DNA of 64,000 nt, from assembly GCF_013009555.1 (NCBI RefSeq), contig NZ_CP046176.1, forward strand, positions 62,001 through 126,000. Direction: 5' to 3'. Within the stretch, counting starts at the first letter, position 1. Each line of letters opens with the position of its first letter. Under the pieces are notes generated by a model, which saw nothing but the letters and a program-made list of their open reading frames with translations, did not search any database and was not told the origin of the DNA. This document shows positions 45,247-53,639 of this stretch, one piece after another. Position numbers and translations under genes: made by a program. The DNA is from Phocaeicola dorei (GTDB taxonomy: Bacteria; Bacteroidota; Bacteroidia; Bacteroidales; Bacteroidaceae).

Positions 45247-45486
45247 AGAATATGTAGGATAACTTTCTATGGAATGACATTTGGGGAGAAATCTTTTATC
45301 AGTTCAAAGAGATAAGACATATATAAAGATCTACTACTTTTTTACATCAATAGAATACAATTTAATTATTATAATATACAGAAAATTATTAGCTCAAAGG
45401 AATAGAATTAACAGAAGAAATTATTACTAAACATTGATGTTACTATTCAAAGAAATAAATAACTAAGATAGTTATTCTATAAGTTA
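45247..45486. other. AT-rich spacer between C11 protease and cassette D
   Basis: About 240 bp with no gene or clear signal before the hairpin at 45487. Confidence 0.5.
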
Positions 45487-45517
45487 AAAGGGGCTGTCTC
45501 TGAAAAACAGCCCCTTT
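45487..45517 (-). terminator. Terminator of cassette D
   Basis: AAAGGGGCTGT (45487-45497) pairs with ACAGCCCCTTT (45507-45517) around a 9-bp loop. It stands just after the cassette D stop on the minus strand. Confidence 0.8.
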
Positions 45518-45539
45518 ATATTATATACCAATTTTAATA

Positions 45540-48140
45540 TTATTCGAATGCAATTGTAGCGGTTGTCACAATGCCTGCGAAGTCAGTGAATGTTAGAACT
45601 AAAGTACCCTTATCACCGATTTGGGCATTTACCAATTTAATACCTTCGCTATCTGAAACGGCAGTAACATTATTCAAGCCGTCTACGCCATAAGCTACTT
45701 TAACTTTGTCTGCAGCAGTAGAATTAGATTCTTGAACAGTTACACCTTCGATTGCAGGAATGCTATTGCATACAGCAGATTCTCCCTTACCATACTGTAA
45801 TGCCAAACCATTCTTCTTATTATTAGCAGTAGTAAGTTTAGCGATAGTAAAGTCCGCACCAACCTTAGCAGTTGCACCAGCTACATTATTAGTATAGTAA
45901 ACCAACTTAGCACCTTCAAAGATAGACATGATCTTAGTAGTGAACTTAGAAGACTTAACAGTCAAGTCATTTACACCTCCAAATGTATAAGAAGCTACAA
46001 CACCCAATTCATTAACTTTCAAAGTCTTATTAGTATTTTGGATATTCTGTAGAGTTACAGAAGCACTTGATTGGTTTGCTATAACATCCTTATTATCCAC
46101 TTTGTCAATTGCCAACTTGATATCATTTACAGCAGCCTTTGTATTGGGAAGGAATGCTCTTGTGAAGTTTACCACAGGTGTATTAGCAACTGAAGCTGTC
46201 AAACGGGCAACAAACTTACCATCTTCCCAAGCAGTTGTGTTCTTGAACAGTTTATCCCAAGCAGGCAGAGCAACTGTTACAGGAATTGTAACTGTCTTGA
46301 TTGTGCTAACGGCAGTACCTGATTTTTGATCCTTGATTGTCAAAGTCAAATTATAGTTACCTGGCTTAGCCTTAGCATTAACATTACCATTTACGGCAAT
46401 CTTCATCCAACGGATATTGCGAGCATCTGAGTTAGCTAATACTACTTCACCATTATTTGCTGATCCATCTACAAATTTATCAGCAGGTTTACCATCCTTA
46501 TCAGTATAGAATGTTACATTAGTAGAAGTCAAGTCATTTGCCAAGAAATTAACTTGATCTTTAACATTTTCAACAGTAATCTGAGTTAACTTATTAATTT
46601 CTTCAGCATTAGCAGCAGACAAGCTAGAGAAGGCATCCTTCAAATCTACAACAATAGCATTTAAATCTCCGCTGTCATCCAAACCTAATTCATAAGTAGT
46701 AGCAGCGATAGTTTGAGTATCATCAGATTTGACACCACCAATCTTCAATGTTATGTTTTTGGTTGTTTCCTTTCCGTCAACACTCATGATATGGACAGTA
46801 GCAATCACTTCTTCTGCTTTTGCAGATTCTTTAATAGACAGATTCATACCATTAGCAGAAACGCCTAACTTTTCAGCTTTTGCTGTCTGAGTACCTTCAA
46901 AAGCAATGTAACCATCATAGAACTTAGAATCTGAGCAAACTAATGATGAAGAGCCAACAGGTACTTCAATATTACTGTTGTTGTCCAGTGCTTTGTTATG
47001 ATTGTTTCCTATTGATTTCAGGTTAGTTGTACTCAAAGTAATACCATTTCCAACTGTTGTAGCATTTGTAATGGCATTATCTTTAGCCACTTTTACAGCA
47101 ATTGTATAATCGGTATAAACTTTACCATTAATACGTAAAGCGTACAATTTTGCATTATAGGTGGAATTATCCCATGCACCAAATACTTTTGTAATATTAT
47201 CTTTAGTAACATCACTCTTCAAAGTGATAGCTAAATTCCATTTACCATTAGTTGCAGCAGCTCTAGGAGCGGTTGCAGCACCATCAGTACTATTCGGAGT
47301 GGCAACGATATTAACGGGAGCGATATCACCTTTTGTGTCAATTAATTCAAGTGTCATGCCTGATAAATCCACACTGGCAGGAGTAACAGATAATAATCCT
47401 TCAGCAGGTGCTATTTGTCCAATCATCAACTGGTTGGCTGCAATATTTCCTTTGGGTCCTTTCCAATCAATCTTTCCATTGCTCTTATAGCCCCAATCAA
47501 GCCCAGTTGCAGAAGAGGTGGTGGTAACAGCTCCGAATGTTAGATCGCCAATCATGATTTCTGTAATTGTAGAAGAGGCAGTCGGTAATTTGATAACCTT
47601 TTCACCATCAGCACTATATACTGTCAATGTATAGCCTGTAGCTTCAGTTCCAGTAACAGTAATACCAGATACAGGGATATTTGTATTTTCATATTCACCC
47701 TTTTCATTCAAAGTGTACCAATATCCACCTTCTGCTTTGACAGGAGCTTTTGCAGCATCTTTGGCAGGGAAAATACCTGTACCTTTACCATCAATCTTCA
47801 ATTCACCAGTCTTTTCATCAACAGTAACTTGCTGAGCATCTTTACCCGGAGTTCCAGGAGCACCAGCTTCACCATCTTTTACATCCAAAGTAACGGTTAC
47901 AGTACTTCCTTTAGAGAAAGTAAAAGTCATTCCTTTGCCATCAGCAGTCTTGGTGATACCTGTTACATAATCACCATTCTCTACTTTTGTCTGCAAAGCT
48001 GCCAGCTGAGATTTCAAATCGGTCAACGTAGCGTTGATCTCATCGATTTCGTCATCATAGTCTTTACAAGATACAAACGTTCCTGTTGAAGAAACCATCA
48101 AGGCTCCGAACAGGATTGCACTTAAAAATTTTTTGTTCAT
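45540..48140 (-). CDS. Cassette D surface lipoprotein, DUF4988-like, paralog of cassette A
   Basis: 866 residues with the same leader as cassette A up to CKDYDDEID. Resemblance to A continues for roughly 190 residues (GDYVTGITKTADGKGMTF, GTPGKDAQQVTVD, GGYWYTLNEKGEYEN) and then fades, giving a conserved membrane-proximal part and a variable outer part. The outer part is Thr/Ala/Asn-rich with no catalytic motif and ends in TTATIAFE. It lacks a regulator head and is predicted silent. It is the cassette closest to the recombinase gene. Confidence 0.85.
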   Translation of the reverse strand: MNKKFLSAILFGALMVSSTGTFVSCKDYDDEIDEINATLTDLKSQLAALQTKVENGDYVTGITKTADGKGMTFTFSKGSTVTVTLDVKDGEAGAPGTPGKDAQQVTVDEKTGELKIDGKGTGIFPAKDAAKAPVKAEGGYWYTLNEKGEYENTNIPVSGITVTGTEATGYTLTVYSADGEKVIKLPTASSTITEIMIGDLTFGAVTTTSSATGLDWGYKSNGKIDWKGPKGNIAANQLMIGQIAPAEGLLSVTPASVDLSGMTLELIDTKGDIAPVNIVATPNSTDGAATAPRAAATNGKWNLAITLKSDVTKDNITKVFGAWDNSTYNAKLYALRINGKVYTDYTIAVKVAKDNAITNATTVGNGITLSTTNLKSIGNNHNKALDNNSNIEVPVGSSSLVCSDSKFYDGYIAFEGTQTAKAEKLGVSANGMNLSIKESAKAEEVIATVHIMSVDGKETTKNITLKIGGVKSDDTQTIAATTYELGLDDSGDLNAIVVDLKDAFSSLSAANAEEINKLTQITVENVKDQVNFLANDLTSTNVTFYTDKDGKPADKFVDGSANNGEVVLANSDARNIRWMKIAVNGNVNAKAKPGNYNLTLTIKDQKSGTAVSTIKTVTIPVTVALPAWDKLFKNTTAWEDGKFVARLTASVANTPVVNFTRAFLPNTKAAVNDIKLAIDKVDNKDVIANQSSASVTLQNIQNTNKTLKVNELGVVASYTFGGVNDLTVKSSKFTTKIMSIFEGAKLVYYTNNVAGATAKVGADFTIAKLTTANNKKNGLALQYGKGESAVCNSIPAIEGVTVQESNSTAADKVKVAYGVDGLNNVTAVSDSEGIKLVNAQIGDKGTLVLTFTDFAGIVTTATIAFE

Positions 48141-48151
48141 AATAGAAAAAC

Positions 48152-48171
48152 TTTAAATTTATAAATTTAAA
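48152..48171. repeat. 20-bp perfect palindrome, copy D
   Basis: Unchanged copy of the palindrome at 25364-25383, before the cassette D lipoprotein. Confidence 0.85.
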
Positions 48172-48201
48172 AACTCAAAATGTTTATTGTTATAAAAGGA
48201 C

Positions 48202-48459
48202 TTAATTGCGTTGAATCATAAAAGGACTCCGACTCTGCGATATATATTGCAGGGGAGTCATGCCAACTACTTTTCTGAATGCCACATAGAACACGCTCTT
48301 GGAGGCAAACCCGCAACGGCTGAAAAGCTCGCTCACAGGGCAATCTTTACCGTCCAGCAACTCTTTCGCGCGAGCCACTCTGTAAGAATTTATCAACCGC
48401 TTGAAGTTGCATCCGAAGTAGTTGTTCACCGCATTACTCAGGTAGGTCGTATTCGTGCC
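48202..48459 (-). pseudogene. Headless 3' regulator cassette D (AraC-type HTH)
   Basis: 86 open codons from the core to the stop. The protein is identical to that of cassette B across the tail, but several codons differ by silent changes (for example around 48338-48385), so B and D are not a very recent duplication. No head is present upstream. It is read as a stored 3' end like cassette B. Confidence 0.75.
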
Positions 48460-48460
48460 G
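48399..48460 (-). repeat. 62-bp core recombination site, copy D (inverted)
   Basis: Exact inverted copy of 25075-25136, 85 bp from the end of the tyrosine recombinase gene. The outer flank is unrelated to the flanks of A, B and C apart from a few bases. Confidence 0.9.
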
Positions 48461-48545
48461 GATACTATACAGTAATACTAATTGTTTGAATACCAGTTGT
48501 ATGTGTGACAACTTTAATGATGTAAGGGCCATTTCAGGTTCTTTT

Positions 48546-49664
48546 TTATTTATAATTGACAATAATATCCGGTAAACTATCTACTGCTTTTTGTTTGAGT
48601 TCATCTATGATATGAACATATTTTTCAGTGTGCCGGGTAGTAGAATGTCCTGCAAGACTGGCGGCTGTTTTGATATTAGCTCCATTTGCCATAATGTTGG
48701 TGATAAATGAGTGTCGGGCACAGTGGAAGGTAATGTGTTTGTGTATATTAGCTCTTTTTACCCATTTGTTTAAAATCCTTAGTGTGTAAGAATAGGAGGG
48801 GAGCCCGAATACCAAGTCCTCATTAATGCCTTTATGCCTTTGTAGGAGTTTGATGGCAGTGTGGTTTAAGTTTAGATGCAAGATTGCGTTTTTGGAGTGT
48901 GACTGTACTTTCTGTTGCAGAATAGTAAGGCGGTTTGATGAGAAATCTATGTCTTTATATTGCAGTTGATGTACATCACACCAGCGCAGCCCGCAATAGC
49001 AAGAAAACAAGAATGCCCTTTTTACTTCGTTGTTGGGGCATGGAGTGATAGCAAGTTTCTGAATCTCTTTTAAACTGAGGATTGCTTTGGTTACTTCATC
49101 AAACTGCATCAGGCGGATACCATCTGTAGGATTAGATGTCATTAACTTTTTTTCTATACATTTATTAATGCACATTCTGAACTTCTTGAAATATCCGATG
49201 GGAGTGTTGCCTCGGAGATGATCCCTGAGATACTCAAGAAAGTTTATACAAAAATCTTTTGTGAGAAGGTTTACAGGTAAGCTTTTCTTTCTTGTAAACA
49301 GTCGCAGATGGGTGATACATGCCCTAACCATTTTCTTGTCCTTTTTGTGATAGGTATCCAGGAATTGTCCTATCAGAATATAGAAATCGGGAACATTGCT
49401 TTTATCTGTTGGAAGTATATCATTGAATGTATTTTCTATATCGTTCAGATGATATTCAACGGATAAGAATTCTAGTTCCTTTTTTGCTCTTATCTGCCTG
49501 GCAATTAGTATCTTGTTTTTGTTCTCCGCTCTTCGCTCTGCACTGGTAGGAGCATCCAGAATGATACCCAAATACTCTTTGCGGCGTTTTCCGTTATAAC
49601 TGTAATTTAAATAAAGCGAAACTCTTCCTTTGTTCAATTGTTTCTTTCCTAATGTAATTCCCAT
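48546..49664 (-). CDS. Tyrosine recombinase (phage-integrase family), probable invertase of the cassette locus
   Basis: 372 residues. The N-terminal 80 residues form the Bacteroidetes arm-type DNA-binding domain (GRVSLYLNYSYNGKRRKEYLG), followed by a SAM-like core-binding domain (about 95-185). The catalytic domain has Arg in CGLRWCDV (about 226), a Lys in LQQKVQSHSK, HCARHSF (about 313-319), GHSTTRHT (about 339) and Tyr in EKYVHI (about 349), so the R-K-HxxR-H-Y set is complete. It stands alone beside core site D with no phage or conjugation genes. That position and four matching inverted sites make it the prime candidate for catalysing the inversions. Confidence 0.92.
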   Translation of the reverse strand: MGITLGKKQLNKGRVSLYLNYSYNGKRRKEYLGIILDAPTSAERRAENKNKILIARQIRAKKELEFLSVEYHLNDIENTFNDILPTDKSNVPDFYILIGQFLDTYHKKDKKMVRACITHLRLFTRKKSLPVNLLTKDFCINFLEYLRDHLRGNTPIGYFKKFRMCINKCIEKKLMTSNPTDGIRLMQFDEVTKAILSLKEIQKLAITPCPNNEVKRAFLFSCYCGLRWCDVHQLQYKDIDFSSNRLTILQQKVQSHSKNAILHLNLNHTAIKLLQRHKGINEDLVFGLPSYSYTLRILNKWVKRANIHKHITFHCARHSFITNIMANGANIKTAASLAGHSTTRHTEKYVHIIDELKQKAVDSLPDIIVNYK

Positions 49665-49742
49665 AATGAATAATAATTAATACAATAATAATGTTGAAAA
49701 GAAGGACCATAGAGGGACTGAAAATGAATTCCTCCATCTTTC

Positions 49743-49774
49743 TTTCTATAATAATAATATCTTTTGTACCTTTG
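49743..49774 (+). promoter_or_regulatory. ruvB operon promoter
   Basis: The -7 box TACCTTTG at 49767-49774 matches TAnnTTTG, with TTTC (one mismatch to TTTG) at 49743-49746, spaced 20 bp. The ruvB ATG is at 49791. Confidence 0.55.
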
Positions 49775-49790
49775 TGTCATAAACAAAAAA

Positions 49791-50819
49791 ATGGAAGAAA
49801 ATTTTGATATACGCGAGCAACAGCTCACAACTAAAGAACGCGATTTTGAGAATGCCTTACGTCCGTTGAATTTTGAAGATTTTAGTGGGCAGGATAAGGT
49901 GGTAGATAATCTGCGCATCTTTGTCAAGGCGGCGCGTCTGCGGGCCGAGGCGTTAGACCATGTTCTTTTGCACGGACCTCCTGGCTTGGGCAAGACGACC
50001 TTAAGTAATATCATTGCCAATGAACTGGGAGTAGGTTTTAAAGTAACCTCAGGACCGGTGCTGGATAAACCGGGGGATTTGGCGGGAGTACTGACCAGCT
50101 TGGAACCCAATGATGTGCTTTTTATTGATGAAATACATCGGTTGAGCCCTGTGGTAGAAGAATATCTGTATTCTGCCATGGAGGATTATCGTATTGATAT
50201 AATGATAGACAAGGGACCTTCGGCGCGTAGTATCCAGTTGGAGCTGAGTCCGTTTACTTTGGTTGGAGCCACTACTAGGAGTGGGTTGCTGACTGCGCCT
50301 TTGCGTGCCCGTTTTGGAATTAATCTTCATTTGGAGTATTATGACGATGATGTATTGACAAGCATTATCCGTCGCTCTGCTAATATATTGAATGTGCCTT
50401 GTGACATGAAAGCAGCGGGTGAGATTGCTTCGCGCAGCCGTGGAACGCCCCGTATTGCAAATGCGTTGTTGAGGCGTGTCCGTGATTTTGCCCAGGTGAA
50501 AGGTTCCGGAAGGATTGATGTGGAAATTGCCCGGTTTGCTTTAGAAGCCTTGAACATTGACAGATATGGACTGGATGAGATAGATAACAAGATTTTATGT
50601 ACTATTATAGATAAGTTTAAGGGAGGTCCTGTGGGGCTGACTACTATTGCAACCGCTTTGGGTGAAGACGCCGGAACAATAGAGGAGGTTTATGAACCTT
50701 TTTTGATTAAAGAAGGTTTCTTAAAACGTACTCCGCGTGGACGTGAGGTCACGGAACTGGCCTATATACACTTGGGACGGAGCATTTATAATAGTCAGAA
50801 GACATTATTTGATGATTAG
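49791..50819 (+). CDS. ruvB: Holliday junction branch migration ATPase RuvB
   Basis: 342 residues, full length. Walker [10 protein letters not shown] (about 62-70), Walker [12 protein letters not shown], sensor 1 [11 protein letters not shown], the arginine-finger region [10 protein letters not shown], and the C-terminal winged helix ([22 protein letters not shown]). It drives branch migration with RuvA at Holliday junctions. It is the first conserved gene right of the accessory island and the first of a tight four-gene operon. The start at 49791 ([10 protein letters not shown]) matches the family and follows the promoter at 49743-49774. Confidence 0.97.
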   Translation: MEENFDIREQQLTTKERDFENALRPLNFEDFSGQDKVVDNLRIFVKAARLRAEALDHVLLHGPPGLGKTTLSNIIANELGVGFKVTSGPVLDKPGDLAGVLTSLEPNDVLFIDEIHRLSPVVEEYLYSAMEDYRIDIMIDKGPSARSIQLELSPFTLVGATTRSGLLTAPLRARFGINLHLEYYDDDVLTSIIRRSANILNVPCDMKAAGEIASRSRGTPRIANALLRRVRDFAQVKGSGRIDVEIARFALEALNIDRYGLDEIDNKILCTIIDKFKGGPVGLTTIATALGEDAGTIEEVYEPFLIKEGFLKRTPRGREVTELAYIHLGRSIYNSQKTLFDD

Positions 50820-50822
50820 AAG

Positions 50823-52268
50823 ATGGCAGGATTAAAAGCATTAGCCAAGGAAACAGCCATATATGGGATGAGTAGCATCATCGGGCGGTTCCTGAATTAT
50901 TTGTTAGTACCGATATATACCAACGCTTTGCCTGTGGAATCGGGGGGCTATGGTGTCATTACCAATATGTATGCTATAACTGCCTTGTTGATGGTGCTTT
51001 TAACATATGGTATGGAAACCGGCTTTTTCCGATTTGCCAATAAGGGGGTGGATGATCCGATGCGTGTCTATTCCACTACTTTGCTTTCGGTGGGGGCGAC
51101 TGCGGTCTTGTTTTTAATTGTTTGTCTTTCTTTTCTGTATCCCATAGCAGGTTTCTTGGGATATGGAGAGCATCCGTGGTATATGGGGATGATGCTGATT
51201 GTAGTTGCAATGGACGCTTTCCAAGCTATTCCTTTCGCTTATTTGCGGTATAAGAAACGCCCTGTTAAGTTTGCTGCATTGAAATTGTTGTTCATTTTTG
51301 CCAGCATTGTCTTGAATATCGCTTATTTTGTAGGTATGAAGGGAGAGAATGTCGGAGTGGCTTTTGCTATAAATTTGGCTTGTACTTCTTTGGTGATGCT
51401 ATGTATGTGGAAAGAATTGGTGGGCTTCAGATATGTGCTAGACAGGGAGTTGTTGCGGCGTATGCTGCATTATTCTTTCCCGATTCTGATTCTGGGTATT
51501 GCCGGAATCTTAAATCAGGTAGCTGATAAAATTATTTTTCCGTTTGTTTATCCTGATAAGGCGGAGGCGACTATCCAGTTGGGTATTTATGGAGCAGCCA
51601 GTAAGATAGCTATGATCATGGCCATGCTGACACAGGCTTTCCGGTTTGCATACGAGCCGTTTGTTTTTAGTAAGAGTAAAGAAAAGGATAGTCGGGAAAT
51701 GTATGCCAAAGCGATGAAGTTTTTCATTATCTTCACTTTGCTGGCTTTTTTGGCTGTTATGTTTTACCTTGATATACTGCGTTATATTTTAGGACGTGAT
51801 TACTGGGTAGGGCTTAAGGTTGTACCTATTGTCATGGCTGCCGAGATGTTTATGGGTATTTATTTCAATCTTTCTTTTTGGTATAAACTGATTGATGAAA
51901 CAAAATGGGGAGCTTATTTTTCACTGGTGGGATGCAGTATCATTATTCTGATAAATATTTTCCTTATTCCGGTATTTGGCTATATGGCGTGTGCTTGGGC
52001 GGGTTTTGCCGGATATGGAGTAGCTATGCTTCTCTCTTATTTTGTAGGGCAGAAAAAATATCCTATTAATTATGATTTGAAAGCAATAGGTAACTATGTG
52101 GTGTTAGCGCTGGTACTTTACATTGTTTCAGTTTATCTTCCTATTCAAAATATATTCTTGTTGTTGGGTGTTCGTACATTACTGTTGTTATTGTTTGTGG
52201 CATATATTGTGAAAACGGATTTCCCCTTACAGCAAATACCTGTTATAAACCGATACATAAAGAAATAG
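50823..52268 (+). CDS. Wzx-type polysaccharide flippase / lipid II flippase-like membrane protein
   Basis: 481 residues with about 14 predicted transmembrane segments, belonging to the MOP superfamily (polysaccharide biosynthesis protein/oligosaccharide flippase). The N-terminal GLKALAKETAIYGMSSIIGRFLNYL (split near residue 15) and YTNALPVESGGYGVI are typical of the Bacteroidetes branch. It moves lipid-linked sugars across the inner membrane; the cargo is unknown. It lies 3 bp after ruvB. This ruvB-flippase neighbourhood is ordinary for Bacteroides. Confidence 0.9.
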   Translation: MAGLKALAKETAIYGMSSIIGRFLNYLLVPIYTNALPVESGGYGVITNMYAITALLMVLLTYGMETGFFRFANKGVDDPMRVYSTTLLSVGATAVLFLIVCLSFLYPIAGFLGYGEHPWYMGMMLIVVAMDAFQAIPFAYLRYKKRPVKFAALKLLFIFASIVLNIAYFVGMKGENVGVAFAINLACTSLVMLCMWKELVGFRYVLDRELLRRMLHYSFPILILGIAGILNQVADKIIFPFVYPDKAEATIQLGIYGAASKIAMIMAMLTQAFRFAYEPFVFSKSKEKDSREMYAKAMKFFIIFTLLAFLAVMFYLDILRYILGRDYWVGLKVVPIVMAAEMFMGIYFNLSFWYKLIDETKWGAYFSLVGCSIIILINIFLIPVFGYMACAWAGFAGYGVAMLLSYFVGQKKYPINYDLKAIGNYVVLALVLYIVSVYLPIQNIFLLLGVRTLLLLLFVAYIVKTDFPLQQIPVINRYIKK

Positions 52269-52270
52269 CA

Positions 52271-53635
52271 ATGAGTGACCTGAAGAATAATTTAAAGAAT
52301 GTGCCCTATATAAAGCAGTTCTTTAGTGAATATCTTGATTTGCGCAAGGATAAGGACAATGAAGCCTTGATTGTAGAAAGTATTCGTAATGGTGTTGAGT
52401 TCAAAGGAACTAATTTGTGGATTCTTATTTTCGCAATTTTTATAGCTTCATTGGGCTTGAACGTGAATTCTACGGCAGTTATTATTGGTGCCATGCTGAT
52501 ATCTCCGCTGATGGGACCGATAATGGGAGTAGGGTTAGCTATTGGACAGAATGATTTTGAATTGTTGAAGCGTTCTCTAAAAAGTTATTTGGTGGCAACT
52601 GTATTTAGTGTGATTACAGCTACCCTTTATTTTTCGCTGACTCCGTTGGATGAAGTACAATCGGAGTTGCTGGCACGTACTTCTCCTACCATATATGATG
52701 TGCTTATAGCTTTGTGCGGTGGTTTAGCCGGTATAATCGCTTTGTCTACAAAGGAGAAAGGGAATGTAATTCCAGGGGTTGCTATTGCTACGGCTTTGAT
52801 GCCGCCTTTGTGTACTGCTGGATTCGGGCTTGCTACCGGAAATTTACTTTATTTTTTAGGTGCATTCTATTTGTATTTTATTAATTCAGTATTTATCAGT
52901 TTGGCTACTTTTATCGGGGTACGTGTCATGCATTTCCAACGTAAGGAATTTGTGGATAAGGAGCGCGAAAAATTAGTCAAAAAATATATCATTGTTATTA
53001 CTTTAGCCACCATGTGTCCTGCTATTTATTTGACTTATGGTATTGTGAAAAGCACTATTTATGAGGCCTCTGCCAATAATTTTATTAATGAAGAATTGGA
53101 TTTTAATAATACTCAAGTAATAGACCGGAAGATTTCTTTTGAGAAGAAGGAAATACGTGTTGTGCTAATAGGCAATGAGGTCCCGGAAACAGAAATAGCA
53201 ACCGCAAGGGATAATTTGAAACATTTTAATTTGGCAGGTACTAAACTAGTTATTCTTCAAGGAATGAATAATGATGCGATGGATATTGGTAGTATAAAGG
53301 CCCAAGTGATGGAGGATTTCTATAAGAATAGTGAAAAGCGTTTACTGGAGCAGCAGGAGAGAATTAAGTCTTTGGAAAACGAGCTTAAAGTATATGCTGC
53401 ATATAATACTGTAGATAAAAAAATAATTCCTGAACTTAAAGTACTTTATCCTACAGTAGAAGCCATAGCTATGGCAAAGACTGTGGAATTACAGGTGGAC
53501 TCAACTAAAACGGATACATTGACAATAGTCTTGATGAAATTCAGTAAAAGACCCATTGAGAAAGAACAAGAAAAAATATCCGAATGGTTGAAAGCACGTG
53601 TCGGAGCAAAAAAACTTAAATTAATTGTAGAATAA
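52271..53635 (+). CDS. DUF389 (TIGR00341-like) membrane protein
   Basis: 454 residues. The DUF389 membrane core spans about residues 45-270: NSTAVIIGAMLISPLMGPI, GLAIGQNDFELLKRSLKS, ELLARTSPTIYDVLIALCGG (separate motifs) and IPGVAIATALMPPLCTAGFGLA. The C-terminal about 190 residues are soluble with a coiled coil (NSEKRLLEQQERIKSLENEL) and a further alpha/beta part. Function of the family is unknown. It starts 2 bp after the flippase stop, within the same operon. Confidence 0.92.
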   Translation: MSDLKNNLKNVPYIKQFFSEYLDLRKDKDNEALIVESIRNGVEFKGTNLWILIFAIFIASLGLNVNSTAVIIGAMLISPLMGPIMGVGLAIGQNDFELLKRSLKSYLVATVFSVITATLYFSLTPLDEVQSELLARTSPTIYDVLIALCGGLAGIIALSTKEKGNVIPGVAIATALMPPLCTAGFGLATGNLLYFLGAFYLYFINSVFISLATFIGVRVMHFQRKEFVDKEREKLVKKYIIVITLATMCPAIYLTYGIVKSTIYEASANNFINEELDFNNTQVIDRKISFEKKEIRVVLIGNEVPETEIATARDNLKHFNLAGTKLVILQGMNNDAMDIGSIKAQVMEDFYKNSEKRLLEQQERIKSLENELKVYAAYNTVDKKIIPELKVLYPTVEAIAMAKTVELQVDSTKTDTLTIVLMKFSKRPIEKEQEKISEWLKARVGAKKLKLIVE

Positions 53636-53639
53636 AACC

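Noticed and set aside
48546..49664. Integrase of a mobile element inserted at ruvB
   Set aside because: No tRNA or other att duplication, relaxase, or phage genes are visible, whereas four inverted cores nearby offer a better role.
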